A DNA stretch of 64,000 bases from Pseudomonadota bacterium (GTDB lineage Bacteria > Desulfobacterota > Binatia > UBA9968): positions 19,904-83,903 of the forward strand of contig JAJPJQ010000038.1 in NCBI GenBank assembly GCA_021324155.1, written 5' to 3'. The notes under the pieces were generated by a model. The model did not search any database. It saw only the letters and a list, made by a program, of their open reading frames with translations, and had not been told where the DNA came from. The position numbers were made by a program, and so were the translations under genes. Shown one piece after another: positions 31,101 to 37,730 of the stretch; positions within the stretch are counted from its first letter, which is position 1, and the number at the start of each line of letters is the position of its first letter.

Positions 31101-31600
31101 CGCCGCTGCCGGCGAACGCCGAGGGATTGCTGCTCGTCAACGGGCCGAATCGGATGATCGGTTATCTCGACGACGCGGAGAAAACGCGCGAGGTCTTCCG
31201 CGACGGCTGGTATGTCACGGGCGACATCGCCGCGATCGATGACGACGGCTTCATCCGCATCACCGACCGCGCATCGCGCTTCAGCAAGATCGCCGGAGAG
31301 ATGGTGCCGCACGTCAAGATCGAAGAGACCGTGAATGAGATTTTGGGCGAGCGCAGCTCCGTCGTGGTGTCGGTCCCCGACGAGCAAAAAGGCGAGCGGC
31401 TGATTGTGCTGTATTCGCACCCGGGTTTTACGCCGGCGGAGCTTTGGGATAAGCTCTGCGAAACCGCGCTCCCGAGGCTCTGGATTCCGCGACGCGAAAA
31501 TTGCTTTCAGGTCGAGAGCCTCCCGGTGTTGCCGACGGGAAAAGTGGATTTGCAAGAAGTCAAAAAGCTGGCGGCGGAGTATTCGGAGAGCCGGACGTGA
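28193..31600 (+). CDS. LplT-PlsC-Aas fusion: lysophospholipid flippase / acyltransferase / acyl-ACP synthetase
   Basis: A 1135-residue protein joining three activities used to salvage or remodel phospholipids. Residues 1-405 form a 12-helix MFS domain like LplT (DNFYKM, FFSPAKYGILPEMV). Residues about 415-630 form a PlsC-type acyltransferase with NHVSFAD (H(x4)D motif near 443) and FAEGGISRTGNLLPFKRGFE. Residues about 640-1130 form an AMP-binding acyl-activating domain with SSGSTGSPKG (near 781), EGYGATEMSPV, YVTGDIAAIDDDGFI and the terminal PTGKVDLQ lysine. E. coli splits these between LplT and Aas. Here it may load acyl groups onto the carrier proteins of the cluster; that is inference. Confidence 0.92.
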   Translation: MAAGKYTDTFRLPGFAAFFWTQFLGAFNDNFYKMAVSLVALNAVVSGAGGFYVDLIALLFILPSALFSGYAGHLADVYSKRRVLVSVKVFEIFVMALALIAFATGGIDPMLAIVFLMGVHTAFFSPAKYGILPEMVPNADLSRGNGLLEMSTFVAIILGTSLSGPIYMVWKDRPAWIGVLLVAIAVIGTWTSLGIPRVPPASTASRRLRLNPFGEIWEGMKRLYPDRALWLTVLGISYFWFVGALVQLDTLFFGKELLALDESHITLLGTFLAIGIGVGSLAAGRLSGDKVELGLVPAGSIAMGISLALLAFTGHSYAATAAALIALGFAGGLFAVPLNALLQQRSGRDEKGRLIATNNFLNTLAIALAAGAHWLLRSALGLAPDRIALLLGAFTLAATVVVLRLVPDYFARFALWLLTHTMYRIRIVGQEHVPLRGPALLVCNHVSFADPLLVGASVQRFIRFMMYAPYYEMRSINWILRLMKAIPVSARSRRETVESLKRAREQLAEGHVVCIFAEGGISRTGNLLPFKRGFEKIVEDMNVPVIPIHLDRVWGSIFSFKQGRFFWKRPERFPYPVTISFGAPLPPSATAHDARLAVAELGSAAARYRRGPRETLPLRFIQTAKRHWFSFCMADSTGRALTYGRALVASLLLARRLKEKCAGEPMIGLLFPASAGGALANLAVSIAGKTAVNLNFTAGAEALEQARQRCGIKTILTSRQFLARTKLAKVDGMIDLEELLSDLKPKEKTRAAARAFILPAHFLTRIYGDDKLGADALAAVIFSSGSTGSPKGVMLSHDNVLSNIESFAQLFHVSPEDRMLGVLPFFHSFGFTGTLWFPLITGFGAVYHSNPLDGKTIGELAEKYRATILISTPTFYAAYLRRISREQFMTLRYAVTGAERLRESIAREFKEKYGLDLLEGYGATEMSPVISVNIPDVADGAEHQTGMKSGTVGHPLPGVAAKVVDPDTGAPLPANAEGLLLVNGPNRMIGYLDDAEKTREVFRDGWYVTGDIAAIDDDGFIRITDRASRFSKIAGEMVPHVKIEETVNEILGERSSVVVSVPDEQKGERLIVLYSHPGFTPAELWDKLCETALPRLWIPRRENCFQVESLPVLPTGKVDLQEVKKLAAEYSESRT

Positions 31601-32163
31601 GCTCAGCCGTCCTAGTCCTCTGTTGCTTGAATTTCGCCGCCGTCGGCGCGCTGCCCGCGGTGTTTTTTAGGAAAGACGGCCGCTTCAACGCGCTTTGGTG
31701 GCTTACCGCCGCGCCGTTTTTCCTCTGCCCGCCGGTTCTCCTTGCGATTTTTCTCGGTTATTTATCTCCGTTCGCGAACGGAACTTTGCAGGCGCTCTTT
31801 GAGCTTGTATCGGTCTGCTTCAGCACCGCCTCGCTGGCGTTGCTCTTTTTCACGCTGGGAACGCACCACATTCCCATCGCGCTCTGGCATCAAGAAAACG
31901 ACGCGCCGCGGCATATCGTCATGTACGGCGCGTACAAGCGCATTCGCCATCCGTTTTATGCTTCGTTCCTACTCGCATTCATCGGCGCTTTTTTGGCGGC
32001 GCCCCATTGGACGACGCTGACGCTCCTCGTTTATGCCTTCTCGATACTGAATTTCACCGCCTCGAAAGAGGAGGCGCGCCTGCGTCAATCCGCCTTCGGC
32101 GCTGAATATGAGACCTATATGCGAAACGCGGGACGCTTCTGGCCGAAATGGATCGACGCATGA
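31597..32163 (+). CDS. Isoprenylcysteine/phospholipid methyltransferase-like membrane protein
   Basis: A 188-residue integral membrane protein with about five helices and the ICMT/PEMT C-terminal signature: YGAYKRIRHPFYASFLL followed by SKEEARLRQSAFGAEYETYM. Family members methylate a carboxyl, amine or phenol of a membrane-bound lipid using SAM. The start is GTG at 31597, overlapping the acyltransferase stop as GTGA. It overlaps the KASIII-like gene by four bases. The context suggests methylation of a lipid product of the cluster; no substrate can be named. Confidence 0.82.
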   Translation: MSSAVLVLCCLNFAAVGALPAVFFRKDGRFNALWWLTAAPFFLCPPVLLAIFLGYLSPFANGTLQALFELVSVCFSTASLALLFFTLGTHHIPIALWHQENDAPRHIVMYGAYKRIRHPFYASFLLAFIGAFLAAPHWTTLTLLVYAFSILNFTASKEEARLRQSAFGAEYETYMRNAGRFWPKWIDA

Positions 32164-33128
32164 GGACGAGCGAAATCCTTGTCGATCATTTCTCTGTCGC
32201 CCTCGGCGAGTCCACGTTTACCGTCGATGACGCCGCCCGCGCGGGCAAGACGGTCTCTTCACCCGCGACGCTGAAGGAGTCCGGCTTCCGACTGCATCAC
32301 GTGTGCGGGGCCGGGACGACATCCTACGATCTGGCTTACCGCGCGGTGAACGAGATCCGCGGCGCGCTCGGTGATATCGGCGCGGTCGTGTACGCGACGT
32401 GCATTCCCGCCAACGGCAATGTGGGCGAAGAGAAAAAATTCCGCGACACCGGGGATGTCAAGCACCTGATGAATTTTCCCGCGAGCCGGTTGCAGTCGGC
32501 GTTCGCGATGGAGCGTGCGGTCGTGATCGGCCTCAACCAGCAGGCCTGCACCGGCATGCTCGGCTCGCTGCGGTTGGCGCGCATGATGCTCACGGAGGAG
32601 CCGGAGGTCGGCCGCGTTCTCTGCCTCACGGCTGACCGCTTTCCCGAGGGCGCGCTCTACGAACAATCATACAATCTCGTCTCCGACGGCGCGGCGGCCT
32701 GCGTCGTCTCACGCGGGCCGGGCGGTTTCCGTCTGCTGGCATGCCACGGCATCACGAACGGGGCGCTCGCCGTCGCCTCGGACGACGAAGTCGTGGGAAG
32801 TTATTTCAGCTACACGTATCGCGTCGTCCAGGAAACGCTGGCGAAGGCGTCGCTCGCCATCGGCGAGATCGATTGGATCGTGCCGCAGAACACGAATATC
32901 AAGGCGTGGCAGATCCTCGCACGGCTGCTCAAGTTCGACTTCGCGCGGGTCGCGATGCCGACTCTCGGCGACGTCGGCCATATGATCAGCGGCGACAACA
33001 TCGCCAATCTCAAGCGGCTGATGGAGGAGAAGAAAATCCGTCCGGGCGAGCGCGTCCTGCTCGTCACCGCCGGCTATGGCCTCAACTGGCAGTGCGCGAT
33101 CCTGGAAAGCGCGGCGGAAAATGGCTGA
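32160..33128 (+). CDS. KASIII-like enzyme (3-oxoacyl-ACP synthase III family) with altered catalytic residues
   Basis: A 322-residue thiolase-fold protein. The nucleophile is kept: C130 in NQQACTGMLGSLRLAR. The usual histidine of the PHQAN motif is replaced (VPQNTN, Q243), and where FabH has asparagine in GN(T/S) there is histidine (GHMISG, H274). Decarboxylative condensation may therefore be changed or lost, and acyl transfer or ester/amide formation is possible, as known for other KASIII-like enzymes. Start ATG 32160 overlaps the upstream stop as ATGA. It is distinct from the housekeeping FabH at the left edge and sits just before the diiron oxygenase, with an 8-base overlap. Confidence 0.85.
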   Translation: MRTSEILVDHFSVALGESTFTVDDAARAGKTVSSPATLKESGFRLHHVCGAGTTSYDLAYRAVNEIRGALGDIGAVVYATCIPANGNVGEEKKFRDTGDVKHLMNFPASRLQSAFAMERAVVIGLNQQACTGMLGSLRLARMMLTEEPEVGRVLCLTADRFPEGALYEQSYNLVSDGAAACVVSRGPGGFRLLACHGITNGALAVASDDEVVGSYFSYTYRVVQETLAKASLAIGEIDWIVPQNTNIKAWQILARLLKFDFARVAMPTLGDVGHMISGDNIANLKRLMEEKKIRPGERVLLVTAGYGLNWQCAILESAAENG

Positions 33129-33984
33129 GCTCAAGAGAACGGTCGAAAGGCTGTCGGAAATTTCGCGTAAGGAGTTTGCCGACCCCTATACTGCCTTGCG
33201 CGACTGGCCCGAGCGGCTCGATCCCGATCAATGGTTTACGAGCCCCGAATTCATCTCGCTCTGCGGCACCGAGGAATACGAGAGGCTCGCGCAGACCGAG
33301 AAAAAACGGCTGAGCTTTTTAGAAGCTGTCAATTTTTATAGTTTAAACATTCACGGGGAAAAATCGTTGATCGAAGGGTTAGCGCGGCGGCTCTACAGAA
33401 AGGACGACGAAGACCTCGCTCCGTACCTGCATCACTTCCTCGACGAGGAAAATAAGCACATGATCTATTTCGCCGCGTTCTGCGAACGATACGCCGGAAA
33501 GATTTATCCGGACAAAAAGCTCGCCTTTCCCCGCGATTACGCTGACGGCGAAGAAGACTTTCTGTTCTTCGCCAAGGTGCTCGTCTTCGAGGAGATCGTT
33601 GACGTGTACAACGTCCGCATGTCGCAGGACGCGAAGCTGGACGCGGTCGCGCGGCAGATCAACGCGATGCATCACAGAGACGAAGCGCGGCATCTCGTCT
33701 TCGGCCGCCAGGTTGTCAAGGAATTGTTTCAGCGCCACGCCTCGAAGTGGCCGCGCGAAGTGCTGGACGGCGTGCGCAGCTATTTATGCGACTACATCGT
33801 CGCGACGTGGCGGGAATACTACAACGCGGACGTTTACCGGGACATGGCCTTCGACGATCCGCGGGGCCTGCAGCTGAAGGCGTTTTCGCATCCCGTTCAG
33901 AAGCGGCAGCGTCAAACCGTCTCCGCCGGCTGTCTCCGCTTTCTCGTGGACAGCGGCATTTTGCCGGAAGAGCCGACGCTATGA
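33121..33984 (+). CDS. AurF-like diiron oxygenase
   Basis: A 287-residue non-haem diiron protein related to AurF, whose members N-oxygenate amines or hydroxylate carrier-bound substrates. The AurF ligand pattern is present: a likely E80, E110-x2-H113 (DEENKHM), E157 or E158 (FEEIVDVY), H184, E188 and H191 (HHRDEARHLV), with the H-x3-E-x2-H spacing of AurF. ATG 33121 lies inside the KASIII-like gene. The stop overlaps the carrier-protein start as ATGA. Immediately next to a carrier protein and an amino-acid ligase, it most likely oxidises a carrier-bound aminoacyl or acyl group. Confidence 0.85.
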   Translation: MAELKRTVERLSEISRKEFADPYTALRDWPERLDPDQWFTSPEFISLCGTEEYERLAQTEKKRLSFLEAVNFYSLNIHGEKSLIEGLARRLYRKDDEDLAPYLHHFLDEENKHMIYFAAFCERYAGKIYPDKKLAFPRDYADGEEDFLFFAKVLVFEEIVDVYNVRMSQDAKLDAVARQINAMHHRDEARHLVFGRQVVKELFQRHASKWPREVLDGVRSYLCDYIVATWREYYNADVYRDMAFDDPRGLQLKAFSHPVQKRQRQTVSAGCLRFLVDSGILPEEPTL

Positions 33985-34241
33985 AGACCGAAACCGAGGT
34001 TCGCCGCGCCCTGCGCGAGTGGGTCATTCGCACCAACGGCAAGATCGCCGCGGACGCGTTGACCGACCGGACGCCGATCATCGAGCAGCGCATCGTCACG
34101 TCGCTGCAGATAACCGATCTCTTGCTGTTTCTCGAAGAGCTCACCGGCCGCGCGATCGACGTGGAAAAATTAAAGCCGGGAATCTTCCGCGACATCGACG
34201 CGATCTATGAAAACTTTTTTGGGAAAGCCGATGGCGTCTGA
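33981..34241 (+). CDS. Acyl/peptidyl carrier protein (first of two)
   Basis: An 86-residue four-helix carrier. The phosphopantetheine serine is S41 in IVTSLQITDLLLFLEELTG; the usual DSL is TSL here. The following LxxxxxEELTGRxID helix-2 pattern is typical of ACPs. The product is acidic and small. ATG overlaps the diiron gene stop, and the coding end overlaps the ligase start by 11 bases. Carrier proteins beside aa:CP ligases lack the standard features of fatty-acid ACP. A phosphopantetheinyl transferase three genes on could activate it. Confidence 0.82.
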   Translation: MKTETEVRRALREWVIRTNGKIAADALTDRTPIIEQRIVTSLQITDLLLFLEELTGRAIDVEKLKPGIFRDIDAIYENFFGKADGV

Positions 34242-35100
34242 ACGATCAATCGATTGGAACCTCCTCCCGGGATACCGCTGGCATGAGAACGGCCAATCGA
34301 CTTTCAGCGGCGCGCCGTTAAAGCTTTATCAAAAACTCGACCGCCTGTTTCTCCAATGGGCCGGCGAGCGCGGCGCCGCCGAGCATCGCTTCCCGACTTT
34401 CATTCCGGCGCGCGAGCTCGACCGGCTGGACTATTTTCGCTCCTTCCCGCACCTCGTGACCTTCCCGGTCACGCTCGATCCGTCGAAAGACAATCTCGCC
34501 GCGTTCGTTCGCGGGGCACCGCTCGACGACGCAGGACATCTTCAACTTGCGGCGAGCGCCCCGATTGCCGACGTGCTGACGCCTGCCGCCTGTTATCACT
34601 TTTATATTCAATTCCAGGACGAGCGGCTCGCGCAGCCGAGGTACGTCACGACGCGCGCCACCTGCTTTCGCCGGGAGGATCATTACGCGCCGTTACAGCG
34701 CCAGTGGAGCTTCTCAATGCGCGAGATCGTCTGTCTCGGCACGGCGGATGAGGTCAAGGCGTTTCTCGCCGGCGGCCGGGCGACAGTAGAAGGCTTTTTC
34801 AAGAAAATCGGCCTGCCCATCGAATGGCAAAACGCCACCGATCCATTTTTCGAGCCGGCGCGGAGTTCGAAATATCTCATGCAGAAACTCGATCCGGTCA
34901 AGATTGAAATGGTTTTCAACGGCGATCTCGCGATCGGCTCGGTCAATTTTCATCGGAATTACTTCGGCGAAGCATTTCGCATCACGCGCGCGGGCGCCGA
35001 CGCTTATTCCGGCTGCATCGCCTTCGGCGTAGAACGATGGATATTCGCATTTTTAACGCACTTCGGAACCGACGAGGCTGGCTGGCCCGTTTTGACGTGA
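34231..35100 (+). CDS. Amino acid:[carrier protein] ligase (atypical seryl-tRNA synthetase homologue)
   Basis: A class II synthetase-fold enzyme that, in characterised homologues, activates glycine or alanine with ATP and loads it onto the phosphopantetheine arm of a carrier protein instead of tRNA. The 289 residues lack the tRNA-binding arm of SerRS. Class II motif 2 is visible (ATCFRREDHYAPLQRQWSFSMREIV), as is motif 3 (GCIAFGVERWIFAFL). Zinc ligands match the known Cys-Glu-Cys set: C121 (TPAACYHFY), E165 and C262. KLDPVKIEMVF is also characteristic. ATG 34231 is preferred over 34207, which would add a poorly conserved extension. It lies directly after its likely carrier partner. Confidence 0.9.
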   Translation: MASERSIDWNLLPGYRWHENGQSTFSGAPLKLYQKLDRLFLQWAGERGAAEHRFPTFIPARELDRLDYFRSFPHLVTFPVTLDPSKDNLAAFVRGAPLDDAGHLQLAASAPIADVLTPAACYHFYIQFQDERLAQPRYVTTRATCFRREDHYAPLQRQWSFSMREIVCLGTADEVKAFLAGGRATVEGFFKKIGLPIEWQNATDPFFEPARSSKYLMQKLDPVKIEMVFNGDLAIGSVNFHRNYFGEAFRITRAGADAYSGCIAFGVERWIFAFLTHFGTDEAGWPVLT

Positions 35101-35104
35101 GTTC

Positions 35105-36217
35105 ATGAACGCGGAATCGAAGACCGTTCTCATCACCGGCGGCGACGGTTATTTGGGATCGAGCCTCGCGGCAAGCTACCTTGAGAGCACAGACGCGTCC
35201 CTCATCCTTTGGCTCCGAGCCGGCGGCGCGGAGGAATTCGAAAATAAAAAGAGCGCGCTCCAGCGCCGTTTCGCGGGTCATGCCTCGCGCCTGAGCTACG
35301 CCGCGGGCGATCTGCTGGACGATGAGCCTTTCCGTGCGCTCGATCCGCGCGGGATCGGCGGCATCATTCACGCCGCAGCGGTCACACGATTCAACGTCGA
35401 CGAGACGACGGCGCGCGCGGTGAATCTGGAAGGTGCGTGCAAGCTCTTTCGATTCGCCACGGGCTGTCCTTCCCTGGAGGCCTTCGGCCTTCTCAGCACC
35501 GTTTACGCCTCGGGGCTCGCTCCGGGAGCCATCGCGGAAGCGCCGCTCGACGACGGCCACGGCTTCTCGAATTTTTACGAATGGTCGAAGTGGGCTTCGG
35601 AAGCCGCCTTGTTGAAACACTTCGGCGATCTGCCGTGGCGCATCTTCCGCGTCGCAACGATCATCGCGGACGACGAGCGCGGAACCGTACGGCAGCAAAA
35701 CGCGTTTCACAATACGCTGAAGCTTTTATATTACGGGCTGCTCTCCGTGATGCCCGGACTGCCCGAGACGCCCCTGTATTTGCTGTCGGGAGAATTCGTC
35801 AGCCGCGCGATCTTTGCCTTGATGCGCAGACCGTCGAACCGCGTCATTTACCACGTGTGCCATAAGCGGGAGGAAGCACTGCCGCTCCGTGACCTCGTCG
35901 ACATCGCTTTCGAAGTGTTTTCTCAGAGCGAAGACTTCAGGCTGCGCAGAATTTTGAAACCTCTCTACGCGGACCTCGGGTCGTTCGAGCTGCTGGCCGA
36001 CGGCGTCGAGAAGTTCAGCGGCGCCGTTGTCAGCCAGGCGGTCGCGAGCGTCGCGCCGTTCGCGCGCCAGCTCTTCATCGACAAAGATTTAAAAAATACC
36101 AACCTGACGGCGGCGCTCGGCCGTTATCCGGACCCCGAATTGCGGCGGCTCGCCGCCGAGACCTGCCGCCGTTTGGTCGAAAGTCGCTGGAAACCGCACG
36201 GCCATGACGCTCGATGA
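35105..36217 (+). CDS. NAD(P)-dependent thioester-reductase-like SDR protein
   Basis: A 370-residue extended short-chain dehydrogenase. It has the nucleotide-binding TGGDGYLG (11-18), GIIHAAAVTRFN and the catalytic Y158-x3-K162 (FYEWSKWASE), with a serine at the LLSTVYASG strand. It resembles the reductase domains that release carrier-bound thioesters as aldehydes or alcohols (NAD_binding_4), although an epimerase or ketoreductase is possible. The start is four bases after the ligase stop. It overlaps the phosphopantetheinyl transferase by 14 bases. Confidence 0.8.
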   Translation: MNAESKTVLITGGDGYLGSSLAASYLESTDASLILWLRAGGAEEFENKKSALQRRFAGHASRLSYAAGDLLDDEPFRALDPRGIGGIIHAAAVTRFNVDETTARAVNLEGACKLFRFATGCPSLEAFGLLSTVYASGLAPGAIAEAPLDDGHGFSNFYEWSKWASEAALLKHFGDLPWRIFRVATIIADDERGTVRQQNAFHNTLKLLYYGLLSVMPGLPETPLYLLSGEFVSRAIFALMRRPSNRVIYHVCHKREEALPLRDLVDIAFEVFSQSEDFRLRRILKPLYADLGSFELLADGVEKFSGAVVSQAVASVAPFARQLFIDKDLKNTNLTAALGRYPDPELRRLAAETCRRLVESRWKPHGHDAR

Positions 36218-36833
36218 GGCAAAGCTTGAGGTGGTGTTGAGCGAGCGGCTTGCAACACCTGTGAAAACCGCGGCCGCTCGCGAACCATTGCCTGCCGCGG
36301 CTCTGACCGACAGGGAATCAGATCGTCTGTTGAAATTCGAATCAGCGTCGAGGCGCGTCGAATGGCTCACCGGTCGGGCCGCGCTCAAACGCCTGCTTGC
36401 CGTGCTGGGCGAGGATGAGGATACTTCGAAGATCGATTTTCCGTGCGCGCGGATTTCTCTCACGCACAGCGGCGATTGCGCGCTCGCCGTGGCTTCACTT
36501 GCGCCTTCGCGCGGCATCGGCGTCGATCTGGAAAGGTATCGCGACGTCCATCCCGGCGTGGCGCGTTTTTTTCTCAATGACAAAGAACGGTGCTGGTGGA
36601 GCGAGATGGACGAATCGGAGCGCTCGCGGGAGCTGCTGCGCCTGTGGACGGTGAAGGAGGCGTTGTTCAAATCGCATCCGTATAACCATGATACGATGCT
36701 CGCTGATTACGCCGTCGAAAATCCCGCACAGCATACAGGCCGCGCTCGGCTGGACGGCGCAAAGGCCGCGACGCTGCGCTACGCCTCTTTGATTTTCCCC
36801 GATGCCATGCTCTCCGCGGCGATGTGTTTCTAA
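36204..36833 (+). CDS. Sfp-type 4'-phosphopantetheinyl transferase
   Basis: Transfers phosphopantetheine from CoA to the serine of carrier proteins. The 209 residues show the three family signatures: SLTHSGDCALAVAS, GIGVDLERYRD (metal-binding D-x-E) and LWTVKEALFKS (WxxKEA). The Sfp type is typical of secondary-metabolite pathways rather than of the housekeeping AcpS. It overlaps the upstream reductase and ends just before the ferritin-like gene; TAAAGGAG precedes that gene. Its presence in the run is strong evidence that the two neighbouring carriers are modified by a dedicated enzyme. Confidence 0.92.
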   Translation: MTLDEAKLEVVLSERLATPVKTAAAREPLPAAALTDRESDRLLKFESASRRVEWLTGRAALKRLLAVLGEDEDTSKIDFPCARISLTHSGDCALAVASLAPSRGIGVDLERYRDVHPGVARFFLNDKERCWWSEMDESERSRELLRLWTVKEALFKSHPYNHDTMLADYAVENPAQHTGRARLDGAKAATLRYASLIFPDAMLSAAMCF

Positions 36834-36845
36834 AGGAGTTTCAAG

Positions 36846-37418
36846 ATGCTGGACGAAAACGAGCTCTGGGTCCTCAGTTTTTATCGCACTTCGGAAATCA
36901 GCGGAGCGCTGTTTTTCGGCAACCTCGCGAAATCGATGAAGCCGGGATCGATCCAACGCGACATGACGAAGCATTTTTCCGACGAGGCGATGCACGCGTG
37001 GCATTGGAGCTCGTGCATCGAGAAGCTCGGCGCCCAGGCGCTAAAGCTGACCGAAGCCTATCAAGACCAATACGTTGCCGCTGCGGGAATGCCGGTCAAT
37101 TTGATGGAGGTCCTCGCCATCACGCAGGTCTTCGAGAAGCGGGTGATCAACCAATACGCCCGTCACAGCCGGATCCCCGGCATCCTACAAGAAGTCAAAG
37201 AAACGCTCGCGACAATTATGGCGGACGAGTCGTGGCATATCGAATGGGTGCAGGCGGCCTTGAAAGAAATGGAAAAAGAATACGGCGCCGACTTGATCGT
37301 TCAAACTCTGAAAAGATTCCGGCAGGCGGATGAAGAGGTCTATCAAAAGACGATAAAAGAGCACGAGGCACGCGTACTCCACCTGACGGACCGCTACAGA
37401 GCCGGAGGAAAAAAATGA
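36846..37418 (+). CDS. Ferritin-like diiron four-helix protein
   Basis: A 190-residue helical protein with a complete diiron set: E17 (SEISGALFF), E47-x2-H50 (SDEAMHAWH), E97 (QVFEKRV) and E128-x2-H131 (ADESWHIEW). This E, ExxH, E, ExxH order is that of ferritin-like oxidases, oxygenases and rubrerythrin-type proteins. AAAGGAG lies before the ATG. It is flanked by the phosphopantetheinyl transferase and a second carrier protein, which overlaps its stop as ATGA, so it may act on that carrier's cargo as a second oxidation step, or protect the cluster's enzymes from peroxide. Confidence 0.82.
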   Translation: MLDENELWVLSFYRTSEISGALFFGNLAKSMKPGSIQRDMTKHFSDEAMHAWHWSSCIEKLGAQALKLTEAYQDQYVAAAGMPVNLMEVLAITQVFEKRVINQYARHSRIPGILQEVKETLATIMADESWHIEWVQAALKEMEKEYGADLIVQTLKRFRQADEEVYQKTIKEHEARVLHLTDRYRAGGKK

Positions 37419-37648
37419 TCGACACGACTGTGCTCAGGGAAAATATAGCCAGCTTTCTACGGCAGCCGGTCGCAAAAATCACCGACGAGCGCCTGTTGTC
37501 AGATCTCGTGACGCAATCGTTCATGCTCGTCGAAATGATTATCGAGCTCCAGGAGGAACTCGGCATCCGCCTCGTTCAGGAGGATTTGAAAGACGTTCGC
37601 ACCGTGGGCGATCTGGTTCGAGTGATAGAGCGCCGGAGCGCCAAGTAA
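37415..37648 (+). CDS. Acyl/peptidyl carrier protein (second of two)
   Basis: A 77-residue carrier with the serine at S35 in LVTQSFMLVEMIIELQEELGIRL; the usual DSL is QSF. The C-terminal DVRTVGDLVRVI helix matches ACP helix 4. The start overlaps the ferritin-like gene's stop, making a translationally coupled pair. It is the last gene of the run: 48 bases later an independent promoter for biotin synthase begins. The divergence between the two carriers suggests each holds a different substrate. Confidence 0.8.
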   Translation: MIDTTVLRENIASFLRQPVAKITDERLLSDLVTQSFMLVEMIIELQEELGIRLVQEDLKDVRTVGDLVRVIERRSAK

Positions 37649-37672
37649 AGGCCGCGATCCTTCATCGCTTAG

Positions 37673-37702
37673 TTGCAAGCACCCGATTTCACGTGCTAGA
37701 AG
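37673..37702 (+). promoter_or_regulatory. Predicted promoter of bioB
   Basis: TTGCAA (37673-37678) and TAGAAG (37697-37702), 18 bases apart, lie 28 bases before the ATG. This separates biotin synthase from the upstream cluster. Confidence 0.4.
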
Positions 37703-37730
37703 CAATTTCTTGAAAGGTGACAAGCCACGC

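Noticed and set aside
29978..31555. Long minus-strand frame (about 525 codons) over the acyltransferase fusion
   Set aside because: Antisense shadow with Arg-rich translation; the plus strand has clear AMP-binding motifs.
33981..35100. An NRPS module
   Set aside because: No adenylation, condensation or thioesterase domain is fused; the only AMP-binding domain is in the Aas-type fusion, and activation here is by a class II synthetase fold.
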